DNA from: Gnetum montanum
Taxonomy: Eukaryota; Streptophyta; Gnetopsida; Gnetales; Gnetaceae
Length of the DNA: 64,000 bases
Direction: 5' to 3'
Assembly: GCA_015680685.1 (NCBI GenBank)
Contig: MNCI01027046.1
Coordinates: 702,973-766,972 of the forward strand
The notes under the pieces are model-generated. The model worked only from the letters and a program-made list of their open reading frames with translations, did not search any database and was not told the origin of the DNA. A program made the translations under genes and the position numbers. Positions 55,176 through 64,000 of the stretch are shown one piece after another; position 1 is the first letter of the stretch, and each line of letters begins with the position of its first letter.

Positions 55176-56490
55176 CTACAATCATCAAGGATTCATTTAA
55201 GATTATCCAAGGATTTTAGATAGGTTCCTAATATTTCATAGTCCTTCCTCAAGTTCTAGAATGTGATCATAAGTTTACCCTTATTATTACTTATAGTTGT
55301 TTCTATGATTGCAAAGTTAGAAAAATTTCAAAAAGAGACCCTTATTCATTATTTTTTTAATTGTCATGACCCCTCAGTTATTATGTTCTTGTTTACTGTG
55401 TGATTAGATAGGTGGCTAAGGGAATGGATCAAAATATGCTTATTTGTTCTTATTCTTACCCTTAATATGCTCTTTTTGAGTTATAGAAATTTGGTCCAAT
55501 TTAACTTATTTATTAACAACACTCTTCTCAATTCTAAGTTGGCCACTCCATGATTAAGAAGGTTCAAAAATGATGCAAATCACAGCTATGGTGAGAGAGT
55601 TATGGTGCTTGGAAGGTTGGCCACTAGAGGGTTAGAAAAACAACATGAATTACCCTTACTTAAAATGTAAAAAATGAAAAACTTCCTAACTCTCACACAT
55701 ATATATAGACATTTTATATTCGATACATTGCAGATATGACGTATTAGGGCCTAATTGTTGATTATGGAAAAATTTTGAATTTCGACTAATTATTGATGGA
55801 AAAAATTAGAATAAATGGATAGTTTGGAAGATTTAGAGGTGATCTAAAGGTTCTTGATTATGGATTATGCTCAAAATATGGAAATTTGGTAGTAAAATCT
55901 TGTGAGAGAAGGAATCTTTGGCAAAGAAAGTCACTGAGATATATAGGAGATGGTAGTAGGGATTACCAAAAGTATGATCAATTATGAGAATGTAGGAGAG
56001 TGAAAATTAATGGTTTATCTTAGAGGTACAAGATTGTGTGGAATTGGTTGTCACATATGAAGCACAAGAGTTATATAAGTGGGTCCTTCCCAAAGTAGGA
56101 TTTAACCCTTAGTGCCCTTGTATAGCCACACCTACAAGTGTCCATAGGCATTCAAGGAGATGCATGTAAAACATACCTATCTTGCAAAACACACACATGT
56201 TAGTATCACCTGGATGAGAAAATAACATTATATTATCCAAAACCATTAAATTATGATTATATATGACAATAAGGTGGGATGGAAGTAGAAGGGATTGCAA
56301 GAATCGGGATGTGAGGTGTCTTACCATAGGAATAATGGATTCTTGTATGTAATATGTGTTTAAAGTAATCATTAGCCTTTTTGTCTAGGATCCAAACCAA
56401 GTCCATACCACTTACTAGTGACATTGCATTGCACCATTCCAAAACTAGCAACCACAAGACTACCACCACTGCAAGAAGTATTAGCACTTG
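55176..56490 (-). other. Element E intron, leader, internal cassette and block 2
   Basis: Minus strand: block 2 (about 56150-56060), then a cassette with TACGTCATATCTGCAATG and TATA words (GTCTATATATATGTG, 55713-55699). A leader follows with CCTTCCAAGCACCATAACTC (matching A's CACCATAACTTTC), then a decayed donor near 55537. The short ORFs at 56109-56602 on both strands have no motif. Confidence 0.45.
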
Positions 56491-56495
56491 GCAAT

Positions 56496-57494
56496 TGATG
56501 AGTAGCGGTTACCCCCTACACTTAATCATACAAATCACAAGCATTCATGCACAATCTGTTCAAATTCCATGGATAGGACTAGTTGTGCATCTAGATCATT
56601 AAGCATTGATCGTAGTTCGTTGTCTTCCCTCTTGGACTAGTGGTAGCTTTGTCATGTATGGTTTAGTCCAAAGTAAGGCATATGATTATTCATGTTGTTT
56701 CAACTTTATGCTACTCCTAATAATAATAGAGAAATTAATTATTTAATCTGATTAATAATGGAAAGTAAAGTCTAAACTAGCCTATGGGTGATGAGTGCTC
56801 ATTCCCAGCTTTTCGTACAGGTCATAAACCCATGTATCCACTACTGGGATTACCAAGCACTACGCTACTAGGTGAACCAAGAAATAACTTTGCTGAGATT
56901 ACCAAGCAAATATGTGTTTATGCTCGAAACTGGTCACACTCATTCTACCCATTGATTAACATGCATGGAAATGTAAATATTAACTAAGTACATGAAATGT
57001 CAATATTAAATAAGTACATGTAAAGTAAAATTGCATGGAAAGTAAATTTAATCTAGGTCAAAGTGCTATGATGAATAAGAATCAATCTCGATCCTATTGT
57101 CATTCATGGAATGTGTCCAAGTACATTTCCACTTGAATAAGGCATCATACAACTAACTCAAATCCACAATATGGGCACTCACTGACTATTCTTTAAGACT
57201 ATGAAATAAAATTGCAAGGGTTTGGCTACTCTATTAACAAAAGAATGCCAAATACATGGCAAGAGCACATGTATTTATAGGTGAAAACATACCTTGCATC
57301 GATGCATCAAATCATGCGTCAATGGGACCACATCGATGAGTATGTGTCGACAAGGCTATGTTGACGTGTACTCATTGATGTAGCTACAATATCACATCTA
57401 TGACGTAGTAACCAATTAAGCCACACTAACAAGGATGCTACAATGCAAATGTAATGTATTATCTATGATATCTTAACCAACTAATGCTTCATTA
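56496..57494 (-). mobile_element. Solo LTR L7
   Basis: The minus strand starts TAATGAAGCATTAGTTGG at 57494 and ends CCGCTACTCATCA at 56496; length is 999 bp. It has a TATA box (CACCTATAAATACATG, about 57268-57283). The target duplication is GCAAT (56491-56495) and GCAGT (57495-57499), one transition apart. No internal element sequence adjoins, so it is a solo LTR left by LTR-LTR recombination. It is in the same subfamily as L6. Confidence 0.88.
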
Positions 57495-57539
57495 GCAGTG
57501 AAATTCAAAGAAGTAATTTATTAACAACACACTTTAGTT

Positions 57540-57925
57540 TTTAAAGGAGACTTGGCCATTAGATAGAGAAGTGTCTTCAAGCATGGGTATTGAGCTCTAC
57601 TTAGATCGATAATGTGGGTAGTTTACCATAAACTAACTCATATGGGAAATACCCTATAGGAACTTTTCATGTTGATATATATATCCATAGGACATCATTA
57701 AGTTTAGTGCTTTAATCCTTCCTCTATCAACTAACAGTTCTAGTTAATATTCTTGTGATTTCCTGGTTAGTCACTTCTACTTGTCCATTTTCTTGGGAAT
57801 GGTATGGTGTAGTTAGTTTGTGATTCACACAAAGTTGTTGCATTATCTTTTTAAATGTAACTTCTGTAAAATAAGTTTCATTGTCTAATATGAGCATGCC
57901 TAGCACTCCAAATCTATTCACCACA
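57540..57925 (-). pseudogene. Element E integrase C-terminal piece and block 1
   Basis: The minus-strand frame VNRFGVLGMLILDNETYFTE continues the catalytic core left of solo LTR L6. The second Asp (LDN) and the Glu (ENGQVEVTNQEI) are kept. It ends PIGYFPYELVYGKLPTLSI at about 57600 and then passes directly into block 1 (CAATACCCATGCTTGAAG, about 57590), so the GPY-type C-terminus has been deleted. Confidence 0.75.
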
Positions 57926-57927
57926 TG

Positions 57928-58925
57928 TGATGAAGCATCAATTGGCTAAGATATTGTAGATGCAATGTCGCAGATGCTACATCATGCCTACGTTGTAGCA
58001 TCCCTATTGATGCATCTCAGTTGACTGCTACATTGCAGAGGCTACATCACATCTACAATGTTGTAGATGCAATATCATAGATGTGTCGATAGGTTCCTAT
58101 CAATGCATCTTTATCGATGTGTATGCATCGACAAGATCTATGTCAATGCAGCATCTTTTTTTACCTATAAATATGAATGCTCCCACAATGTATTTGACAT
58201 TCTTTTGTCAATAGAGTAGTTGAACCCTTGAATTTTTATTCTTTAGTCTTAGAGGATAGTTAGTGACTACCCGTAGTATGGATTTGAGTCAATTGTATAG
58301 CATCATATTTGAGTGGCAATGTACCTGGACACATTCCATGAACAACAATAAGATCAAGATTAATTCTTATTCATTGTAGCACTTTGACTAGATTAAATTT
58401 ACTTTCCATGCAATTTTACTTTACATGTACTTATTTAATATTTATGTTTCATGTGCTTAGTTAATATTTACATTTCCATGCATGTTAATTAATTGGCAGA
58501 ATGAGCATGACCAATTTTGAGCATAAACACATATTCACTTTGTAATCCTAGCAATCTTATTGCTTGATTCACCTAGTAGCATAGCACTTGGTAATCCCAG
58601 TAGTGGATACGTGGGTTCAGAACGTCTATGGCAAGCTAGAAATGGACACTCATTGCCCGTAAGCTAGTTTAGACTTTAATGATTAATTTCTCTATTATTG
58701 TTAGGAGCAGCATAAAGCCGAAGCAACATCAACAATCATATGCCTCACTTTAGACTAAAACATATGTGATAAATCTACCACTAGTCCAAGTGGAAAGACA
58801 ACAAGCTACAATCAATGCTTGACAATCTAGATGTACAACTAGTCCCATCCACAAAATTCAACCAAATCATGCATGAACACTTGTGATTTTTATGGTTGGG
58901 TGTAGGGGGTACCCACTACTCATCA
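57928..58925 (+). mobile_element. Solo LTR L6
   Basis: It starts TGATGAAGCATCAATTGG and ends CCCACTACTCATCA; length is 998 bp. The TATA box ACCTATAAATATGAATG is at about 58162-58178. The target duplication is ACATG (57923-57927) and ACGTG (58926-58930). It splits element E's integrase, whose frame is continuous without it. The U3 carries GTAGATGCAATATC/GATGCATC repeats. It lies in inverted orientation to L7. Confidence 0.9.
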
Positions 58926-58929
58926 ACGT

Positions 58930-59430
58930 GTTGTTAACAAAACTTATCAATTGTTTTGGCTATGTGATCCTTGACTACAAATGCTTTTGCCCACTTTATG
59001 CAATAATCAACTGTTACTATAATGTACGATTTCTCATTAGACATTGGCATGATGGACCCCATAAAATCAATTCCCTAAATATTAGATCATTTTAATGGTT
59101 GTATCCACTATTTTGGATCTTTAATTCTTCTTGTTAATCTTTTTTCATGTTGACACATCTCACAAGATTGGGAAAACTTATGTGCATCTCAAAATATGGT
59201 AGACCAAAAGTAGCTTGCCATCAATAGTTTAAGTGTTGTACTTTGTCCTACATAGTGACCACCACATGGTCCCTCATGTGCATATTGTAACATTCTTTGC
59301 TAGTCTTCTTTAGGAACACATCATCTAACTACTTCATTAGTATAGATCTTATAAAGGATTTCATTAATTTCCATATATTATTTGGCTTGGTGGAGGAACT
59401 AGTCCTTTTGTCTCTTATTCCACTTAATAG
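58930..59430 (-). pseudogene. Element E integrase N-terminal part
   Basis: The minus-strand HHCC domain is well kept: AHEGPCGGHYVGQSTTLKLL, SYFWSTIF, CEMCQHEK. The core begins IFREIDFMGSIMPMSNEKSY with the first Asp, then IIVTVDYCIKWAKAF. It joins the piece at 57925. All three DDE residues therefore survive in E, although it is the oldest host in the nest. Confidence 0.8.
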
Positions 59431-60160
59431 GTAGCTTTTATTTAGTGAGATAGGTCACATAATTAGAGATCCATGACTTCTCTATTGAGGTTGTAGCCAT
59501 TGCTATTATTCTAAATAGATTTTCATCAAAAAATTGGTCTAATAATGGTTCATCATTGTCTTGCGGTTCCCATATAAGCCTATATAGATGATCAACTACA
59601 ATGTTTTCAGTTCCCTTTTTATCTATCATGGTGATGCCAAACTCTTGTAATATTACAAGCCATCTTATTACCCTTGGACTAATTGTTGGTTTATTCATTA
59701 GAAATTTGATAGCACTATGATCCGCGAGGACATAAATAGGATATCCAAGCACATAATGTTTGAATTTCTCAAGTGCATACATCACAACCATAAGCTCCTT
59801 TTTTGTAGTGGTGTAATTAAGTTATGTCCCAGTGATGCTTTGACTAGCACAGCGTATGTAACAAATTTGTCTTTGATCATCTAGCTAAGTGAGTACTACT
59901 CCCAATGCGTAGTTTAAAGCATTTATCATTATGTGAAAGGGTTTAAACTAATCTAGAGCTCAAATAATGGGTGTTTCAATCAATTTCTATTTTAATGTCT
60001 CAAATGTCTTCTCACATAGTTATGGCCAATGGAATGGTACATCTTTCTTTGTGAGTTCTACTAGTGGTTTTACAATTTTTAAGAAATTTTCAATAAATCT
60101 TCTATAATATCCTATGTAGCCAAGAAATTATTTGACATCCTTAATGATTTGTGGCCTTTG
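59431..60160 (-). pseudogene. Element E RNase H and RT connection
   Basis: The open minus-strand stretch 59791-59438 reads MVVMYALEKFKHYVLGYPIY, VLADHSAIKFLMNKPTISPR and TENIVVDHLYRLIWEPQDND. Upstream are INALNYALGVVLT-like residues (about 59925-59895) and a connection LVELTKKDVPFHW (about 60065-60030), as in B. Confidence 0.78.
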
Positions 60161-60990
60161 AGTGATGTTTTGGATAACTCTAATCTTCTCTAGATATACC
60201 TCTATTCCTTTGTGAGATACTCTATGTCCTAAAACTATATCATCTTGAATCATTAAATGGCTTTTCCACCAATTGAGCTTTAGATTAGTTTCTACATATC
60301 TCATCAGTACCTACTCTAAATAGTCCAAGGCTTATTTAAAATCTAGCCCATATGTGGATAAGTCATCCATAAAGACTTCAAACCCATTACCAATTTGCTT
60401 CTAGAAGATACTAGTATAAGTTTCTAGAATGTAGCAAGTGCATTACACAAATCAAAGGGCATCTACTTGTATGCAAACATCCCCCATGGATTGGTAAATG
60501 TGGTCTTTTATTGGTCTTTTGATGCAATGCAAATTTGATTTTACCCACTATAGCCATCTATAAAGCTGTAATACTGGTGTCCTACTATAGTATCTAAGAC
60601 TTGGTCAACAAATGATAGAGAAAAATGGTCCTTGAATGTTGCCATGTATTATAATCTAAAATCAATACAAACCACTTACACACCCCTCCCTTTCTTTGGT
60701 ACAATGACTAATGGGCTTCCCATTCACTGTTTATTATTGAATAGATAAATTCTTCTTTCAACAATTTTTCCAACTCTTATTTGACAACTTCTTTAAGCTT
60801 TGGGTTAACCTTCTTTGAGGTTGGTGGTGTGGTATGACAGTTAGATCTATATAGATTTGTTGTTGGCATATACGTGGATCAATTCTAGTAATCTCATCAT
60901 AGGACCATGCAAATATAGTCGAAAATTTATTTACCAATTTTAGTAATTCTCTTTTCTTCCTTATCAAGTTTGGCATTTATAATTATCAGT
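60161..60990 (-). pseudogene. Element E reverse transcriptase
   Basis: The minus strand shows KLVNKFSTIFAWSYDEITRI and DPRICQQQIYIDL (60950-60860), then KKLSNKSWKN. After frame slips come core motifs and an intact VFMDDLSTYG catalytic box (about 60385-60355). The C-terminal IHKGIEVYLEKIRVIQ-like segment lies near 60215-60175. Confidence 0.78.
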
Positions 60991-61990
60991 TTCTTATTAT
61001 TCATAAAATCATATTCACATGTATCTGGTAGGGTTTTTAGTTTTAAGGATTCTACTTTGTGTGTCTCTTGTATCTCTAGTCTTTCCTATTCAATATCTTC
61101 TTCTTGAAATGACTCAATGTGAAGAGGTAGTCTTTTAAATTGTTCTAACTTATCAATTTCTTTTACATAGGCACTTTTGATTCTACTTGTAGGTTCCATG
61201 CATATATTGGATTTAGTCTTCTCTTCAAGTATCAACTACTGGGTGCCTTTTTGTTGGGTGACTACTACATACAGACACTTTTGTGCACACATATTTTTAC
61301 ATCCATTGCATGTTGTGATGTCATTGTTTTTCACGGCCCAAATTTTCTACACACAATTGAACCCATTATCACTATATGTGATACATGGAACTTGGTGTCA
61401 TTGTATGATTCCAGCTTCATCTTTCTTGGAAATTTCCAAGGACAAATCTCTAATTCCTAGCTTAGCATCCATGGTGCTAAGACATGCTCTTCCCATAATT
61501 ATAGGGAAATCTCCCTTTTTCCCCACATATATGACTAAAACGTTGGTAGGATAAGACCAACCACTTATGGTGGTGATGATTTCTTCTACCTATTCAAGTG
61601 GGGCAATGATTGACTGATCCACAAGCTCTAGTTTGATGTTGCTTTCCTTCAATGGAGGAAGATTCCAAGCTTTGTACATATCTTGTGAAATCAAAGTTAC
61701 TTCTAACCTAGAATCTAGTAGAGCCTTGTAGGGTTTATGTCATACTATCTAGAGATATACTAATTCTCTTCTTGGAAAGCACTCCCTCTTTAATGCCATG
61801 CAGTACACTTTGAGTGAGCATGACAATGGTCATATTTAGATTTGTAGAATGTGGAAGAGTGGTGTTCCCTTGAGAAGTATATATAGATGGGATGGACATA
61901 CGTGAAGGCCCCATCCTTTGAACCCTTTCTAGACTTGTTTTGAAAAATGGACATTTCTTGGATCTAGGTTCATTTACCATTACATCCTTT
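60991..61990 (-). pseudogene. Element E protease and linker
   Basis: RSKKCPFFKTSLERVQ (61975-61920) and TIVMLTQSVLHGIKEGVLSK match B. The protease core reads YKALLDSRLEVTLISQDMYK (about 61730-61670), with DSG changed to DSR. It continues WSYPTNVLVIYVGKKGDFPI and IMGRACLSTMDAKLGIRDLS to about 61430. The plus-strand ORFs here are shadows. Confidence 0.75.
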
Positions 61991-62479
61991 CATGTCTTAA
62001 CTACCTTGGTAGCACTCTTTTACTATGGTTATGTTGATAGTTCTCCTTGCATAACTAGTGGTGGTACTAGTGGTAGGGAGTTAGGAGCTTGGACTAATGA
62101 ACTAGCTATTGGTTGGTGTGCATAAGAATTGGGATCCATTCATGAAGTAGAAGGTCAAAGATACTTTGATAAATAGTAATCAGAGGAGGTGTGGATTGAA
62201 GCATTTCCTGGAGAGATTGGACACTGAATGCAATATCCATAAGGATCTGGTTGCTTATATGAATACATTTTCTTTGATGAAGGCATGCCCCATGCTTTTG
62301 GTTGTTGCCAATATTGTTAATATTACTCATATGGTTGAGGATAGGCTCCACCTGGATAATATGGTGGTTGATAAGATTATCAGAAACTATAAGATTATCA
62401 GAAACTACCTTATGGGTAAGGTAATCGTCTTGGCATTTTTTTCTTAACAAATCTTAGATGAAGTGCATAGGCTTTAAAT

Positions 62480-64000
62480 TCTTTTAAGTGGAACATAACA
62501 GGAAAAAATCCTTAAGGATGCTCATATTGGCATGCTTTGCTTCCTTTTTCATCTTTTGAACTGGAGTTTGTTAATTCTTTACCTACAAAAAATTTTCCTT
62601 TATGTTTATAGTTTTCTCATCCATTATCTCTTCTTTTCTTCATTTCTTTATTTTTTTTAGAGCTTATTTAATCTTTTCCTCTACTATCTTGAGTGCAAAG
62701 CAAATTTTTTATCCACAAAATCCTACATTTATTTCTACCTTACTCATAATGTCATTGACTGATTTTTGGATGGGTAGAGTTTTTCTTTGGATTGTATCCT
62801 CAAAAGTTGTTTCCTCCTATCTTTCACATATTCTCACATCTTTTTTCCTCATTGTGGACTCTGGAATATACCCTTCAACTGCTTCTCTTTTCTTTAGTTC
62901 TCTCTCCTCTTTTATCACTTGGTCTATTAGTCTTTGAATTTAATGGGTTTTCATTTCTAATAACTTGCCTTGGGCATATACCCCAAGAGTTGCTCTAGTT
63001 TTGTTCCTTAACCCATCAATGATATGTCTAAGTTTTTCTCCTTGAGAAAATTCGTAGCCTAGACATCTAGGCAGTAATGAATAGTACCTATCCATTGCCA
63101 CATCAAGGAATTCATGTGTCCCTTGCTTTCATCCTTGAATTTTTTTTCTTAAATTGAACACCTTAGAATAAGTTTGATACTTGTCATTAAAGAGCTCCAA
63201 TATGGTACTCCATCTCCAAATTGTTTCTAATCCTATGCAGTTGTACTAACTCTCTGCTTCCTTAATGAGTGTTCTAGGAAACAACTTTAGTTTTTGCCAA
63301 TCATTCTCTATGTTTTTAAGGGCACATGCATCGTGGAATACTTGAACATGATGTTGTGGATTTACATTGTATCTATCTTCAAACTTGGAAATTTTATTCA
63401 TATCTAGTTACTTCGTGCAACTATCCCTTATGTGTTTGGTAGGGATATACACTTCTTCTTTGATATTAATCATATTATGAGTGGCTAGTAGGGTTTCTTC
63501 ATAATCATTAGGTTCATAGACTCTGTTATAGTTCTGACCCCTTCACTACTCATAACACTTTCTTTCTTCATGTCTAATTTTGTTTCTTCTTCCCTCATAA
63601 TTATCCTCTTCTTCATTAGGATGTCTTCTTCAATGCTCATGTCTCTCAGTATCCTTTTTTCTTTCCCTATTATGACCCCTCGTTCCTCTTTCTCTCTTGT
63701 CGTAATCTTTGGATGAGTATGAGGATGAAGAGAAAGAAGTTGGAGAATAGTGCCAAATGGTTCTCCCTTTGTGACTCCTTGATTCATCCTTTTTTATTTA
63801 GTAAAGGCTCTAGGCCTTAACTTCCCTAGAGTCTTTCTTATCTCTTTTGGGTATTTCTGCAAGATCTAAATGGAAGTGTATCTTGACAAGATCTTCTATA
63901 TGGATAACAAGTGTTTGACATTGAAATCCATGGGTTTGATAAAATTTCTCTTTATGGAACATTACATCATCTCTTTCCTCTAGGACAATTGTTTGTGGTA
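62480..64000 (-). pseudogene. Element E gag (5' end beyond window)
   Basis: Minus strand: an Arg/Glu/Ser-rich linker (63790-63480) leads to a Gag domain with frame slips (HHVQVFHDACALKNIENDWQ-like at about 63350-63290). The decayed zinc-knuckle site CQYEHP follows at about 62535-62510. Then comes the Pro/Gln-rich spacer (62450-62110). It aligns with gag of B, C and D. Confidence 0.65.

Larger units (their letters stand above)
38520..64000 (-). mobile_element. Element E: Athila-like gypsy, oldest host
   Basis: The minus-strand element runs off the right edge of the window. From right to left it has gag, protease, RT, RNase H, integrase, conserved blocks, internal cassette, ORF3 and a partial 3' LTR. 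It is interrupted by solo LTR L6 (57928-58925), solo LTR L7 (56496-57494) and element D (41839-55132). Each removal restores continuity and each insertion has a target duplication. The visible E sequence is about 10.2 kb. The 5' LTR and PBS are outside the window. Confidence 0.8.

Noticed and set aside
57928-58925. 5' or 3' LTR of a full element in E
   Set aside because: Both flanks are element E integrase with a short target duplication, so it is a solo LTR.
61177-61554. 125-codon plus-strand ORF
   Set aside because: Antisense to element E protease and linker; no motif in this frame.
62602-62937. 111-codon plus-strand hydrophobic ORF resembling a membrane protein
   Set aside because: Antisense to element E gag; the hydrophobicity comes from the T-rich complement of a Lys/Glu-rich frame.
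1-64000. CRISPR arrays, bacterial operons, rRNA genes or endogenous plant pararetrovirus
   Set aside because: No regularly spaced short repeats with unique spacers, no rRNA-like sequence, and the RT-bearing units have LTRs, PBS, PPT and integrase, which caulimovirids lack.

Overview
The window looks like intergenic heterochromatin from a large-genome seed plant. It is AT-rich, shows no intact host gene, and is built almost wholly of decayed Ty3/gypsy LTR retrotransposons nested in one another. A gymnosperm or another repeat-swollen genome is plausible, but the species cannot be fixed from this sequence.

Five related elements (A to E) share LTRs bounded by TGATGAG...CTCATCA (with decay), a primer-binding site matching tRNA-Asp, an extended polypurine block ending GGGGGTA, an FMDD-type reverse transcriptase box and conserved noncoding blocks downstream of integrase. 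These traits point to an Athila-like lineage. Gag, protease, RT, RNase H and integrase lie in that order. Where present, a third ORF (ORF3) sits between pol and the 3' LTR, in the position where Athila-type elements carry their env-like gene.

Layout. 1-3430: AT-rich sequence with a decayed spliced minus-strand ORF (about 236-1010) and a weak tandem repeat. 3430-5880: diverged tandem array with a 340-400 bp period. 6440-11290: element Z, a gypsy element with two RNase H domains; its RT core is replaced by a 356-bp inverted copy bounded by single Ns, probably an assembly fault. 11300-38123: element A (+), 5' truncated. A's ORF3 intron contains a GC-rich polyadenylated retrocopy, and its ORF3 is split by element C (-, 18172-35064). 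C's 3' region is split in turn by element B (+, 19966-29846), a complete 9.9-kb element with two LTRs and a perfect ATATT target-site duplication. 38257-38380: a tRNA-derived SINE-like insertion with a 16-bp duplication. 38520-64000: element E (-), running off the right edge, interrupted by element D (-, 41839-55132, TSD CTTGC) and by two solo LTRs in opposite orientation.

Retrotransposition would have used Gag for particles, PR for processing, RT/RNase H primed by tRNA-Asp and the polypurine tract for cDNA synthesis, and integrase for insertion. All pol copies carry stops and most have lost catalytic residues, so none looks autonomous now. The most unusual feature is in A, D and E: an internal cassette with U3-like motifs and a TATA box, then a leader, a short GT-AG intron (donor decayed in E), and an ORF3 whose ATG directly follows the splice acceptor. 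ORF3 appears to encode a basic N-terminus, a globular domain and a long coiled coil.
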